Below, piece after piece: positions 16,012 to 25,516 of a DNA stretch of 64,000 nt. The notes under the pieces were generated by a model, which worked only from the letters and a program-made list of their open reading frames with translations, did no database searches and was not told the DNA's origin. Positions within the stretch are counted from its first letter, which is position 1. Every line of letters starts with the position of its first letter. Source of the DNA: JACRCT01 sp049841135 (GTDB lineage: Bacteria > Myxococcota > Myxococcia > Myxococcales > UBA5297); assembly GCA_049841135.1 (NCBI GenBank), contig JASGHK010000002.1:620001-684000 (forward strand). The letters are read 5' to 3'. A program made the position numbers and the translations under genes.

Positions 16012-17506
16012 TCAGTACTCGCCCGCGCTGCCGACGACGATGGTCGCCTCGGCGCCCGAACCCGACGGCGGCTCGTACCAGACCGCGACGTCCGCCGCGG
16101 TCTCCGGCGTGCCGCGGAAGACGACCTCCGCGTCCAGGAGCAGGCCACAGCCGAACAGGTCCTCCATCGCGTAGGTCGAGCTCGCGTCCGAGCAGACCCA
16201 GTCCGAGACCTGCGCCTCGCGCATCGGCGCGAAGAGCTTCAGCGACGCTCCGTCGGCGCACAGTGCCTTGCTGCTCTTTCCGGAGTTGCCGGTCCAGCAG
16301 TCGAGCGCGGCCTGGGCCAGGCGCCGGTGGTCGTCGTAGCCGCGGAAGACCAGGCGCCCGAGGTCGGCGGGCCGGTTGGAGAGGATGGCGCTCGCTCCCG
16401 CCGAGGTGACGGAGACGAGGTCCGCATCCTTGTCGAAGGTCCAGGCCACGATGGGGTCCAACGCCGGCGGCTCGTCGCTGTGCGCGACGATCTCCTCCAG
16501 CCTCGGTCAGGTAGTCGGCGAGGGCGCGGGTGACGGTCTTGCCGGTGGAGATCGCGTCGAGGCCGAGCCTGCGCGCACCGGCGAGCGCCCCTGGCCCCTC
16601 GAAGTCGAAGATGACGCGTGCTGCGTGGCCCGGCCGCACTGTGTCGAGGGTGGCCTTCATCTTGGCGACGATCGCCTCGCGCGGGCTCATCAGGAACAGC
16701 TGGTAGCGGCTGCCGGCCGCGACGTCGACCAACTGCAGCGCGAGGTCGCGCGCCTCGCCCTCGTCCACGACCTTCACATCCACGAACACCTGCTTCAGGT
16801 GGGCTGCCGAGGATGCCCAGGTCGCGAACTCGGCGAAGTCGGGGATGACCGCCGTCTCGTCCTTCTTCCCGGTCGCCGTCACCGCATAGCCGTAGTGCGC
16901 GCGCAGCTCCTCGAGCGTGAGGGTGTCCACCGGGCGGCGCCACGGATCGCCGAGGTCCGGGACCCAGGGCCGCCACGGCAATCCTTCCAGGCCCGCCTCT
17001 CGCGCCAGGGCGTCGGCGGCATCGGGGTCGCGGTCGTGCCAGACCACCGCCATGGAATCGAGCGTCCAGCAGACGTCGATCTCCAACGCGTTGGCCCCTT
17101 CCTCCATGGCCCGCTGGTACGACGGCAGCGTGTTCTCGGTCCTCCGGAAAGCCGAGCCGCGGTGGCCGACGATCCCGAAGTTGCAGTCGAGATCGGGCTT
17201 CGCGCAGTCCAGGTCGCAACGCTCGTCGGCGTACCGGTGGTCCCGCTCGCACGGGTCGCCCGCATCGATCGCTCCGGCGGCGGCGTCCGTGGCTTCGACC
17301 GCCGCGTCGGACCCTGGCTCCGAGCCTGCGTCCGTTGCCGTCGGCGCTGCGTCTTCACCTGCGGCTGCGCTCGCGTCCGCCATCACTTCGCTGGCGTCAC
17401 TCGGCGCGACCGGCCAGGAGACGTCCATCGACGACGACGCCGGTGGCTCGCCACATGCCACGAGCAATGCAGCCAGCAGCACCCCGATTCGTGTCGCGCT
17501 CATCAT
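16012..17506 (-). CDS. Glycerophosphodiester phosphodiesterase-family lipoprotein (frameshifted near 16497)
   Basis: MMSATRIGVLLAALLVACGE gives a lipoprotein signal with the lipobox Cys near residue 18. An acidic/Ala linker and a Cys pair region (DPCERDHRYADERCDLDC) follow. The GDPD domain then starts at IVGHRGSAFRRTENTLPSY (catalytic HRG...ENT), with EIDVCWTLDSMAVVWHD (E, D, H metal and acid-base residues). It would hydrolyse glycerophosphodiesters outside the cytoplasmic membrane. Near 16497 the frame breaks after DYLTE. The neighbouring frame continues EEIVAHSDEPPALDPIVAWTFDKDADLV and ends VVGSAGEY at 16012. Removal of one base (C) joins them. The last roughly 100 residues contain several Cys and an ASLKLFAPMREA segment of unknown role. 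Confidence 0.85.
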
Positions 17507-17584
17507 CGGCGCACACGGTAGCACGCCGCCCTTCGGACCCGGACCCGTCTGGACCGGCCGACCACGAGCGAGCTGGAGGCGTCC

Positions 17585-18949
17585 TCAGTTGATTCCGCCT
17601 CCAGCGATCGACAGCGTGAACGCGAAGTCCTTCACGTCGATGCCGTAGGCGAAGTCGGCCTTGAGTGCCGGGATGGCGATCCCCGGGAGCACCACGCGCA
17701 CGCCCACCCCGACCCCGGCGTGCAACCCGACCTTGTTCTGCCCCACGGTCGTCGCCCCGGTGCCCGCCCCCTTCTGGCGCTCGAGGATGACCCCGCCGTC
17801 CGCGAAGACCGCCGCCGCCAGGTTGAACTTGACCGAGGTGAGCGGGACCTTCAGGTCGGTGAAGACGGGCATCTGCTCCTCGAGCTGCAAGGTGAGGATG
17901 GTGTCGCCCCGGAACTCCCAGGTGTTGAAGCCGCGCAGCTCGTTTCCACCGGCGCGCAAGAGCTGGGTGAGCGGGACACCCCGCTGCGAGGTGGGGTGGT
18001 TGGTGAGGAAGTGCAGCGCCAGCGACGGGTAGGTCTTCCACCACTGGCCGAACAGCTCCAGCTTCAGGTCCACCTTCAGGTAGTCGAAGTCGCTGCCGAG
18101 GGCGCCGTCCGAGATCTCGTTGCGCAGCGAGAATCGCGTCCCCCGCCGAAGCCCCTGCGGCGCACTGGTGTCGTCGTACTGCAGCAGGAACTGCCCGACC
18201 ACCACGTTGCCGCTCCCCGTGTTGTAGGCCGGCGTCGGCACGGTCGGGTCGACGAACTTGGGACCGAAGGTCGAGTGCCGGTTGTAGAGGATCCCCACCA
18301 TCAGCCTCAGGTTCGGCGTCGCCACCCAGCCGCCCTGCGCCTCGACGCCGAGGATGCGGGTCGGCACCGTGAGCACCTTGCGGTGGTTTTCGTAGAAGTT
18401 GAAGTCCTCCAGCCGCCACACCCCGGAGAGCGAGAGCGCGATCGGCGCGCCCGGGAGCTGCGGCTGGCGCACGCCGGCGACGAGGTAGGTCTTCGACTCG
18501 CCGTACTGGCCGGCGAAGAGCAGCTGCGTCCCCCGCCCGGCCAGGTTCACGTCGGCGAACGCCGCGCCGATGGCCATGTCGCCAGCCCCCAGGCTGCCCA
18601 TGGGCACCGCGAACCAGGATTGCTTCTCCTTGAGCCGGACATGCACGTCGACCGGCTCGGTCCCTTCGTCGAGGTACATCTTGCGCGTCGCTTCCTCGCG
18701 GGGCAGGTCGACCCAGGCGTCTGCGCTCTCGAAGAGGTCGCTCGCCTCCAGCCGCTCCTGCGTGGCCTGGAGAACCCCGTAGTCGACCGGGCTTCCGAGC
18801 TCGAGCCGCGCCAGGCTGCGCACCGTCTCTTCGCGGGTCTTGCTCGCGTCGTGGAGGACGACGTTGCCCACCACCAGCTTGGCCTCCGCGCTCCCTGCGG
18901 TGACGAGGACGAGGGCCAGCGCGACGAGGAGGTGGCGGACGCAATTCAC
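17585..18949 (-). CDS. Omp85/BamA-family outer membrane protein with one POTRA-like domain
   Basis: Signal peptide MNCVRHLLVALALVLVTAGSAEA is followed by a POTRA-like segment (about residues 24-110: VVGNVVLHDASKTREETVRSLARLELGSPVDYGVLQ with a VRLKEK strand). A 16-strand-type beta-barrel region fills about 120-454. In it, FRGDTILTLQLEEQMPV resembles the substrate-contacting RGD loop neighbourhood of the family, though not the exact VRGF motif. The length, 454, is shorter than BamA (about 800), so this is an accessory Omp85 or surface antigen rather than the essential assembly protein. The last residue is Asn, not the usual aromatic. It is divergent from the Mop-like gene. Confidence 0.82.
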   Translation of the reverse strand: MNCVRHLLVALALVLVTAGSAEAKLVVGNVVLHDASKTREETVRSLARLELGSPVDYGVLQATQERLEASDLFESADAWVDLPREEATRKMYLDEGTEPVDVHVRLKEKQSWFAVPMGSLGAGDMAIGAAFADVNLAGRGTQLLFAGQYGESKTYLVAGVRQPQLPGAPIALSLSGVWRLEDFNFYENHRKVLTVPTRILGVEAQGGWVATPNLRLMVGILYNRHSTFGPKFVDPTVPTPAYNTGSGNVVVGQFLLQYDDTSAPQGLRRGTRFSLRNEISDGALGSDFDYLKVDLKLELFGQWWKTYPSLALHFLTNHPTSQRGVPLTQLLRAGGNELRGFNTWEFRGDTILTLQLEEQMPVFTDLKVPLTSVKFNLAAAVFADGGVILERQKGAGTGATTVGQNKVGLHAGVGVGVRVVLPGIAIPALKADFAYGIDVKDFAFTLSIAGGGIN

Positions 18950-19253
18950 GGCCGGGAATGCTAGCCGTCGCCTCCGCGCGCGCCTCGCGGCTCACGCACG
19001 CTCGCTGGCGAGGCGTTCAGGGGGTCGGCACCTGCTCGACACACACCAGAGGAGGCGGCTCCCCGATGCCACCGGCCAGGCGGCGCAGCTCCAGCGCTCC
19101 TGTTCGCGGGGGGCGCAGGCCGCCCGGCGCCCGACCCGCGCGCCGGCCCACGCGTGGTCCGACGGGCCGCACTGCGCATCCAAGCGGCAGCCGCGGCCCG
19201 GCCTGGCGCCGACCGCGATGGCGATTCCTTCAAGCTCGAACGGGAGGTGACTC
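18950..19253. other. Intergenic region between divergent genes
   Basis: 304 bp separating the leftward Omp85 gene and the rightward Mop-like gene. It must carry at least one promoter in each direction, but I see no convincing -35/-10 pair. The only clear signal is GGGAGGTGAC (19241-19250) just before the GTG start of the Mop-like gene. Confidence 0.4.
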
Positions 19254-19457
19254 GTGGACCTGAGCGCTCGCAACCAGCTGACCGGCACCATCAAGAGCAT
19301 CAAGGTGAGCGGCTTGATGGCCGAGGTGGTCGTCCTCATCGGCGGGCAGGAGCTGGTCTCGGTCATCACCGCGAGCTCCGCCAAGCGGCTCAAGCTCAAG
19401 AAGGGCGATGAGATCGCCGCGGTCATCAAGGCGACCGAGGTGATGATCGCGAAGTAG
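19254..19457 (+). CDS. Molybdopterin/oxyanion-binding Mop (TOBE) protein
   Basis: A 67-residue single-domain protein: SARNQLTGTIKSIKVSGLMAEV, then VVLIGGQELVSVITASSAKRLKLKKGDEIAAVIKATEVMI. This is the full molbindin/TOBE fold that binds molybdate or tungstate in cytoplasmic Mop proteins and in ModC/ModE. The start is GTG with a strong upstream GGGAGGTGAC. It likely stores or buffers molybdate, assembling as a hexamer (family knowledge). No mod transport genes are next to it. Confidence 0.88.
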   Translation: MDLSARNQLTGTIKSIKVSGLMAEVVVLIGGQELVSVITASSAKRLKLKKGDEIAAVIKATEVMIAK

Positions 19458-19528
19458 GTGCTGGCCTCCGGGTCGCGCTGAACCGACGCCAGCGGGTGCT
19501 CGTTCCCTGGCCGGTCACTGCACTGGGC

Positions 19529-20506
19529 TCAACCATCCCCGACGCGCTGACGCTTGCGGCTCGTTTCGTGCGACCCGGTGCCCCGGTGCGCTGACGCCTG
19601 CGGAGCAATCGCGTCCCCGAACTCCCGGACGTCGAGCCCGGTCAGGTACTGGGTCACCAGCTTGTTCGCCGGCCGCTCGACCCTCGCCAGCTTCTGGTAG
19701 ATGGAGAAGGAGTCCTCCAGGAGCTGCAGCCGCGGGAAGAGCACCGTCAGCGCGCCGCTGGCGATCTCCCCGAGCACCGCGTACTTCGGCAGCAGGCTGA
19801 TGCCATAGCCGGCCCGCGTGCCGTTGATCATCCCGCGCACGTGGTCGATGACCACGATTCGCTCCAGCGTCGGCCGCCGGCTCCCGGGGAGCGCGCGCAA
19901 GAGGTTGTTCCACCACGTCCCCTCCCGGTCCAGCGAGAGCACCGGCGTGCGCCGCAGGTCCATCGGCGTGCGCACCGGGTGCCTTTCCAGGAACGACGGC
20001 GTCGCCACCACCACGTACTTCTCCCGGAACATGCGGATGCGGTGGATGGCCGGGTGGCTGTGCTGCCGGCAGTCCACCGCCAGGTCCACCTCGTCGCGCA
20101 GCAGCGGCCGGGTCAGCTCGTTCGAGAAGTGGAAGTCCACGTGCAGCGACGGCTGCGCGTCGAGCAGCGGCTTGAGCTTGGCGAGCAGCACCGTCGCCCC
20201 GAACTCGATGGTGCAGCCGATGACCATCTTGCGCTGCGGCTCGCCGCCCGTCGCCAGCTGCCGCTCGGCCTCCTCCAGCCGGTCGAAGGCCGCCCCGCAC
20301 GCCTCCAAGAGGCGCTCGCCGTGCGCGGTGAGCACGAGCTGCCGCCCGCGCTTCTCGAGCAGCGCATGGCCGGCGCTGTCCTGCAGCTTGCGCAGCGCGT
20401 GGCTGACCGCGGAGGGCGTCACGTGCAGCCTGCGCGCGGCCGCGACGTGGCTCCCCGCCCGCGCCACCTCCACGAACGCCTGGAGCTTGCCGATGTCGAG
20501 CCGCAT
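19529..20506 (-). CDS. LysR-family transcriptional regulator
   Basis: 325 residues. The N-terminal winged helix-turn-helix (about 5-62) reads LQAFVEVARAGSHVAAARRLHVTPSAVSHALRKLQ, the classic LysR recognition region. The C-terminal substrate-binding lobe runs from about 90 (VIGCTIEFGATVLLAKLKPLLDAQP) to 290. The last 30 residues (ASAHRGTGSHETSRKRQRVGDG) look like read-through of intergenic sequence. The gene is divergent from pruA, 121 bp away, so it probably controls proline or P5C catabolism (context inference). Confidence 0.9.
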   Translation of the reverse strand: MRLDIGKLQAFVEVARAGSHVAAARRLHVTPSAVSHALRKLQDSAGHALLEKRGRQLVLTAHGERLLEACGAAFDRLEEAERQLATGGEPQRKMVIGCTIEFGATVLLAKLKPLLDAQPSLHVDFHFSNELTRPLLRDEVDLAVDCRQHSHPAIHRIRMFREKYVVVATPSFLERHPVRTPMDLRRTPVLSLDREGTWWNNLLRALPGSRRPTLERIVVIDHVRGMINGTRAGYGISLLPKYAVLGEIASGALTVLFPRLQLLEDSFSIYQKLARVERPANKLVTQYLTGLDVREFGDAIAPQASAHRGTGSHETSRKRQRVGDG

Positions 20507-20524
20507 GCCGCGTTCCTCCTCGCT

Positions 20525-20537
20525 TGAACGGCGTTCA
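20525..20537. promoter_or_regulatory. Candidate LysR-type operator
   Basis: TGAACGGCGTTCA has perfect 5-bp inverted arms (TGAAC/GTTCA) around GGC. It lies between the divergent LysR and pruA genes, the normal position for an autoregulatory LysR site. This is a symmetry and position argument only. Confidence 0.4.
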
Positions 20538-20627
20538 TCCTAGCAAAGAGAACATTTCATGCCGCTCATGGCTCGCCCGACGCTACAGATGCTGCGACAC
20601 CGGCCTCACGCCGGCCCGGAGAACGCC

Positions 20628-22259
20628 ATGAACAACTCGCTCTTCCACCTCGACGTCCCCCACAACGAGCCGATGGAGTCCTACGCCCCCGGCTCCCCCG
20701 CCCGCGACCGGATCAAGGCGGAGCTCGCCCGCCAGGCCGCGACGCAGGTCGAGATTCCGCTGATCATCGGCGGCAAGGAGGTCCGCACCGGCAAGACCGG
20801 CCAGGTGGTGATGCCCTGCGACCACCGGCACGTGCTGGCGACTTACCACAAGGCCACCGAGAAGGAGGTGGCCTTGGCCATCGCCGCCGCGCTCGAGGCC
20901 AAGAAGCAGTGGGAGGCGCTCAGCTGGGTCGAGCGCGCGTCCATCACGCTCAAGGCGGCCGACCTGCTCTCACGCAAGCACCGCGACCTGGTCAACGCGG
21001 CGACCATGCTCGGCCAGGCCAAGAACGTCCACCAGGCGGAGATCGACGCGGCCTGCGAGACCATCGACTTCCTGCGCTACAACGCCTACTTCGCCTCGGA
21101 GATCTACTCCGACCAGCCGCGCTCGGGCTTCGACCAGCTCAACCGCATGGAGTACCGGCCGCTGGAGGGCTTCGTTTTCACGGTCTCGCCCTTCAACTTC
21201 ACCGCCATCGCCTCCAACCTGAACCTGTCCGTGGCGCTGATGGGCAACACCACCGTGTGGAAGCCGGCCACCACCTCGCTCCTGTCCAACTACTACCTGA
21301 TGAAGGTCTTCCAGGAGGCGGGCCTGCCGGACGGCGTGGTCAACTTCGTGCCCGGCAGCGGCGCGCTCATCGGCGAGCTGGCGATGAAGAGCCGCGACCT
21401 GGCCGGCATCCACTTCACCGGCTCCAACGCCACCTTCAACTCGCTCTGGAAGGGCGTCGCGGCCCACGTCGAGAGCTACCGGACCTACCCGCGCCTGGTC
21501 GGCGAGACCGGCGGCAAGGACTTCATCTTCGCCCACGCCTCCGCCGACCCCGCCGAGGTGGCCACCGCCATCGTCCGCGGCGCCTTCGAGTACCAGGGCC
21601 AGAAGTGCTCGGCCGCCTCCCGCGCCTACCTGCCCAAGTCGCTGTGGCCGCAGATCCGCGAGCGGGTGCTCGACCAGATGTCGCAGCTGCGCCAGGGCGA
21701 CGTGCGCGACTTCCGCAACTTCGTCAACGCCGTGGTCGACGAGGGCTCGTTCGACACCATCATGGGCTACGTCGAGCAGGCCCGGTCCTCGAACGCCGCG
21801 GAGATCCTCGCCGGCGGCAAGGGCGACAAGTCCCACGGCTACTTCGTCCAGCCCACGCTCATCCAGGCCCTCGACCCGCGCTTCGTGACCATGGAGGAGG
21901 AGATCTTCGGGCCGGTGATGACCGTCCACGTCTACGAGGACCGGGACTACGAGGCGACGCTGAAGCTGTGCGACGAGACCTCCCCCTACGCGCTGACCGG
22001 GGCGGTCTTCTCGCGCGACCGGTACGCCTTCGTGAAGGCTTGCCAGGCGCTGCGCCACGCGGCGGGCAACTTCTACATCAACGACAAGCCCACCGGCGCC
22101 ATGGTCGGCCTGCAGCCGTTCGGTGGCGCCCGCGGCTCGGGCACCAACGACAAGGCCGGCGGCCCGCTCAACCTGCAGCGCTGGGTGAGCCCGCGGACCA
22201 TCAAGGAGACCTTCGTCCCGGCCACCGACTTCCGCTACCCGTTCCTCGCCGCAGAGTGA
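20628..22259 (+). CDS. pruA: L-glutamate gamma-semialdehyde (delta-1-pyrroline-5-carboxylate) dehydrogenase
   Basis: This enzyme oxidises glutamate semialdehyde to glutamate with NAD+, the second step of proline degradation. ATG 20628 is chosen because GGAGA precedes it and MNNSLFHLDVPHNEP starts like family members. The upstream frame from 20559 is leader. The 543-residue single-domain aldehyde dehydrogenase carries the NAD-binding TGSNATFNSLW loop, the catalytic-site Glu in GETGGKDF (E293) and the nucleophilic Cys in YQGQKCSAASR (C327). It belongs to the monofunctional P5CDH type, not the PutA fusion. No proline dehydrogenase gene is in the window. Confidence 0.95.
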   Translation: MNNSLFHLDVPHNEPMESYAPGSPARDRIKAELARQAATQVEIPLIIGGKEVRTGKTGQVVMPCDHRHVLATYHKATEKEVALAIAAALEAKKQWEALSWVERASITLKAADLLSRKHRDLVNAATMLGQAKNVHQAEIDAACETIDFLRYNAYFASEIYSDQPRSGFDQLNRMEYRPLEGFVFTVSPFNFTAIASNLNLSVALMGNTTVWKPATTSLLSNYYLMKVFQEAGLPDGVVNFVPGSGALIGELAMKSRDLAGIHFTGSNATFNSLWKGVAAHVESYRTYPRLVGETGGKDFIFAHASADPAEVATAIVRGAFEYQGQKCSAASRAYLPKSLWPQIRERVLDQMSQLRQGDVRDFRNFVNAVVDEGSFDTIMGYVEQARSSNAAEILAGGKGDKSHGYFVQPTLIQALDPRFVTMEEEIFGPVMTVHVYEDRDYEATLKLCDETSPYALTGAVFSRDRYAFVKACQALRHAAGNFYINDKPTGAMVGLQPFGGARGSGTNDKAGGPLNLQRWVSPRTIKETFVPATDFRYPFLAAE

Positions 22260-22357
22260 ACCGACTGCGGACTTGGCGTCCCAGCGCGGGTTGCTGTAGG
22301 GTCCCGCGCCCAAACGGTGCAGGGCGGCCGAGGCCCTGCCGCAACGCGAGAGGGTGG

Positions 22358-23167
22358 ATGATGCTCCGTCAGGTGTTGGTCGTCGTGTTGATGTGCGCTT
22401 CTCTGGCAGCCGTGGGCTGCGGCGGGGGTGACCCCAAGGTGGGCGGCTGCGATGCCGGTGACGGCGGCCTGTGCGGCAGCCCCAACCCCAACGGCAGTGC
22501 CGACGCGGGCAGCACCGACGTCGGGCCGACGCTCCGGGTCGTGGTCCCCTTCGGCATCGCCCTCAAGCCCGAGCACCGGCTGAGCACCGAGAAGCCGGTC
22601 GAGGGGACCCTCGTGGTCGAGGTCGACAACAAGGACGTCACCGACGCGGTCGTGAAGGTCAACGGGACCCTCGTCCCCTACTCCACCGCCGACCTGTTCT
22701 CCCCCGGCTACGCGCTCGAAGGCACCGACCTCGCGCTCGCGCCAGGCCAGAAGGCGGTCATCGACGTCACCGTGGCCAACCCGGCCAAGAGCCTCTCCTT
22801 CACCATCGAATGCCCGCCGGACTTCTCGATCACCAGCCCGGCCGACGGCTCGGCGGTCCAGGGCGCGCCGCTGAAGGTGACCTGGAGCCCGGGCGTGGCC
22901 ATCAAGTCGATCACCGGCCTCGTCCCGGCGCCGGTGGCAGGGCAGTACGCCTGCAAGGACAAGAACGGGACCTTCTCGCGCGCCGGGACCGGGGACTGGT
23001 TCAAGAAGCTCGAAAAAGACCAGACCGAAGTGACGCTCGACGACGTCGACGACAACTGCGACCTCTCGCTCATCGAGGTGCGGACGTCGGGGAACTACGT
23101 CTACGACGATGCGGGCAGCTCCGGCATCTGCTTCCTGCACCACCGGGTGAGCCAGGTGAAGCCGTAG
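22358..23167 (+). CDS. Lipoprotein of unknown function
   Basis: MMLRQVLVVVLMCASLAAVGCGGGD is a typical lipoprotein signal with Cys near residue 21. A GAGAGGG ribosome-binding site lies just upstream. After an Asn/Asp/Gly-rich spacer come two Ig-like beta-rich stretches: VVPFGIALKPEHRLSTEKPVEGTLVVEV, with DVTDAVVKVNGTLVPY, and FSITSPADGSAVQGAPLKVTWSPG. The second looks like a short Ig or fibronectin-type module. Four Cys occur in the mature protein. About 260 residues. No enzymatic motif is seen. Confidence 0.8.
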   Translation: MMLRQVLVVVLMCASLAAVGCGGGDPKVGGCDAGDGGLCGSPNPNGSADAGSTDVGPTLRVVVPFGIALKPEHRLSTEKPVEGTLVVEVDNKDVTDAVVKVNGTLVPYSTADLFSPGYALEGTDLALAPGQKAVIDVTVANPAKSLSFTIECPPDFSITSPADGSAVQGAPLKVTWSPGVAIKSITGLVPAPVAGQYACKDKNGTFSRAGTGDWFKKLEKDQTEVTLDDVDDNCDLSLIEVRTSGNYVYDDAGSSGICFLHHRVSQVKP

Positions 23168-23177
23168 CCCGCTGGCC

Positions 23178-23804
23178 TCAGCCGCACGCAGCCGCAGGCG
23201 GGTTCTGCGGCTGCGGCGGCTGAGCGAGGGCCTCGATCCGCGCCAGCAGGTCCTCGATGTGGTCGCGCTCGACCTTGGCGGTGCTGGGCTCGCCGAGGTC
23301 GGAGAAGCGCAGCAGGGTCAGCTGCGCGGCCAGCTCCTCCAGCAGCGCGATCCCCTGGTCGATCTCCGCCAGGGTCGCGTCGCGCAGCCGCTGCAGCCGC
23401 TCGCGCACGCTCGCGGGCGACTGGCCGATGGCCTCGTCCATCTCCGCGAGGCGCCGGTCGTTCGCGCGCAGCCGCGCCAGGAAGCCCTCCAGCACGGTCC
23501 GCTCCCGCCCCTCGGCAGCGGCCGCGGCCGTCCCTCCCGCCTTGGCCCAGCCCTGCTCCAACCGCCGGGCGACCGCGTCGAGGCGGGCCGCCCGGTCGGT
23601 CTTGCGCGACGTGGGCGCATCCACCGGGACCGCGGCCTCGGGCGCGAACGCCAGCGGCAGCATGAAGGGCCAGAGCAGCACCGCCAGCAGGCCGGTCGGG
23701 CCGCGTCCCAGCCCGGAGGGCGCCGGGGCCTGGCGGACCAGGACGACGATGGCCGAGAAGCAACCGATGACGAGGTAGGCGACGATCACCACGAGCGCGG
23801 TCAT
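23178..23804 (-). CDS. Membrane-anchored coiled-coil protein of unknown function
   Basis: 208 residues. Two hydrophobic helices lie near the N-terminus (MTALVVIVAYLVIGCFSAIVVLV and GLLAVLLWPFMLPLAFA). A long charged helical region follows (about 68-190) with heptad-like ERLQRLRDATLAEIDQGIALLEELAAQLTLL, suggesting a coiled coil in the cytoplasm. The tail is Pro/Gln-rich. It is the last of three leftward membrane-protein genes with short gaps (17 bp to the previous gene), likely an operon. No family is recognised. Confidence 0.75.
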   Translation of the reverse strand: MTALVVIVAYLVIGCFSAIVVLVRQAPAPSGLGRGPTGLLAVLLWPFMLPLAFAPEAAVPVDAPTSRKTDRAARLDAVARRLEQGWAKAGGTAAAAAEGRERTVLEGFLARLRANDRRLAEMDEAIGQSPASVRERLQRLRDATLAEIDQGIALLEELAAQLTLLRFSDLGEPSTAKVERDHIEDLLARIEALAQPPQPQNPPAAACG

Positions 23805-23821
23805 GTTCGTTCTCCTCTCTG

Positions 23822-24649
23822 CTAAGCGAAGGCGCCGAAGCCCCAGATGGCCAGCGCCGTGGTGAAGCCGAGGATGACCAGCGCCATGCGCGCCAGGATG
23901 CCGACGCGGAAGGCGTCGTAGGGCGCCAGCGAAGCGTCCGGGTCGCCCAGCGCCGAGCGCGTCACTGCCTCGGCGGTCGTCAGCAGCAGGGCGTGGATGC
24001 GCGCTCCGCCGGCCAGGCCCGCGACGCCGAAGGCGGAGACGAGCGAGAGGTTTCCGGCCCAGAACGGGTCGATCTTCCAGAGCACGTAGACCACCGGCGC
24101 CAGTCCGGCGAGCACCAGCGAGCCGGTCGCCGAGGCGGCGAGCAGCGTCGCCACCAGCCGCGCCATGGGCATCCGCGCGGAGACCAGGACGCTGGTCGCG
24201 TAGATGGGCCCGAGCGCCGCGGCCACCGCGATGAGCACGTTGAGTGCGCCCTGGATGGCCTGCAACGCGAAGGCGTGGGAGCCGCGGGCGATCATGGTGA
24301 TGACGACGAAGAAGGCCGTCGAGACCACGATGAGGCCCAGTGAGCCCAGGACCAGGCTCGGGACCCTCGCCGGATCGAGCAGGCGCTCCGCGACCGCGCG
24401 CGGGTCGCGCAGGAGATCGACGAGCAGCGAGGTGCGGCCGGCCGGCGTGACGAGCTCATCGGGGAGGGCCTCCCGGTCCTCCGCGGCCCAGGAGACGAAC
24501 GGCGAGAGGGCCTCGGTGCCCGGCTTCGGCTGACTGAGGAGCGTGGAGACGGGTCGCCGCGCGTGGTTGACGGGCGCGAGCGGGACGGTGAGGCGCGGGG
24601 TCTCGACCGTGGAGTCGAGGGAGTCGGCGATGGTGGCGGCAGTGTCCAT
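23822..24649 (-). CDS. Multi-pass membrane protein of unknown function
   Basis: 275 residues. A cytoplasmic N-terminal region of about 95 residues ends with an amphipathic segment LLVDLLRDPRAVAERLLDP. About five membrane helices follow (SLVLGSLGLIVVSTAFFVVITMI, AIQGALNVLIAVAAALGPIYA, LVATLLAASATGSLVLAGLAPVVYVLW and others). It starts 3 bp after the stop of the upstream gene, implying translational coupling. It resembles its upstream neighbour in layout (soluble helical lead, then five or six helices), so the two may be diverged paralogues. Confidence 0.75.
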   Translation of the reverse strand: MDTAATIADSLDSTVETPRLTVPLAPVNHARRPVSTLLSQPKPGTEALSPFVSWAAEDREALPDELVTPAGRTSLLVDLLRDPRAVAERLLDPARVPSLVLGSLGLIVVSTAFFVVITMIARGSHAFALQAIQGALNVLIAVAAALGPIYATSVLVSARMPMARLVATLLAASATGSLVLAGLAPVVYVLWKIDPFWAGNLSLVSAFGVAGLAGGARIHALLLTTAEAVTRSALGDPDASLAPYDAFRVGILARMALVILGFTTALAIWGFGAFA

Positions 24650-24652
24650 GGA

Positions 24653-25258
24653 TCACCTCGAGGCGATGAGCTGGAGGACGGAGGGAGCGAGGCGCACCGC
24701 GAAGAGCGCGAAGAGGCCGAGCCCGAAGAACCGGGCGAGCGCGGCAGCCCGATGCGTCGGATCCGAAGCGACGATGACGCGGTGGACGACCGAGGCCACC
24801 GTGGCGAGCGCGACCCCGGTGACGAGCAGCGCCTGGGCACGGAGCACGAGAGGCACGCCCTGGGAGACGAGAGCGAAGAAGGCGACGAGCGGGACCAGCG
24901 CCAGCGAGACGATGCCGGCGGCCAGCAGCCCCAGCGCGGCCGCGGCCAGGAGCGCCCCGGGAGTCAGGCGCAGCCGCAGGTAGGTGCCGAAGACGACCAT
25001 CGCCGGCACCGAGAGGGCGAGCGCCTCGATCCACGCCTTGAGCGCGTCAGCGCGCGGCAGACCGGTTCGCGTCGGGTCCACCAGGCCGGCGGCGATGGTG
25101 GACACCGCGACCAGGAAGGTGCCCACCAGCGCCGGCGCGGCGGTGAAGGCCACCGAGCGCCGGCCGAGCTCGTGTGCCTGGCGGGCGGGACGGTCGATGC
25201 CGCGGAGGAAGTCGCGCCAGAGATCGGCGCGGCCTCTGAGGTCGGTCAGCGTGGTCAT
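24653..25258 (-). CDS. Multi-pass membrane protein of unknown function
   Basis: 201 residues starting MTTLTDLRGRADLWRDFLRGIDRP at ATG 25258, the first Met after the upstream repeat. Five to six membrane helices follow (SVAFTAAPALVGTFLVAVSTI, ALALSVPAMVVFGTYL, LLAAAALGLLAAGIVSLALVPLVAFFALV and ALLVTGVALATVASVVHRVIV). The end of the first soluble segment pairs with the same place in the next gene, which supports a paralogous pair. It is first of the three-gene run downstream of the two-component genes, separated from them by 258 bp with a C-rich repeat. Confidence 0.75.
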   Translation of the reverse strand: MTTLTDLRGRADLWRDFLRGIDRPARQAHELGRRSVAFTAAPALVGTFLVAVSTIAAGLVDPTRTGLPRADALKAWIEALALSVPAMVVFGTYLRLRLTPGALLAAAALGLLAAGIVSLALVPLVAFFALVSQGVPLVLRAQALLVTGVALATVASVVHRVIVASDPTHRAAALARFFGLGLFALFAVRLAPSVLQLIASR

Positions 25259-25328
25259 GCAGGGCCTCGGGAAGGGGCTCGCGGGGATTCGCGAGGTCTC
25301 CCGGGCCTTGTGCAACTGGCTCGCCAGC

Positions 25329-25390
25329 GGGCCCTCCCCCCTGCCCCCTCCCAAACCTCCCAAACTGCGGGAGGGGGTTCGGCTCTGCTT
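25329..25390 (+). repeat. C-rich dispersed repeat, intergenic copy
   Basis: GGGCCCTCCCCCCTGCCCCC, then TCCCAAAC, ACTGCGGGAGGGGG and TTCGGCTCTGCT. The same sequence in reverse orientation occurs inside the NtrC-type gene (25728-25778), and a variant occurs at 39578-39629. The GGGAGGGGG/CCCCCTCCC arms can fold. Confidence 0.75.
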
Positions 25391-25516
25391 GAGGCCCCCT
25401 GGGCGGAGCTCGTGGCACCGACGGGTAATGCAGCTCGACCTCATGGAGCAGAGGGAGGGCGGCGAGCTCGCACCGGGTATTGCCCGACCGAACCGTGTAA
25501 CGCCTTACCCAGCTGG

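Noticed and set aside
20559..20627. Longer N-terminus for pruA from ATG 20559
   Set aside because: The extra 23 residues are unlike the family. ATG 20628 has a GGAGA site and the expected start MNNSLFHL.
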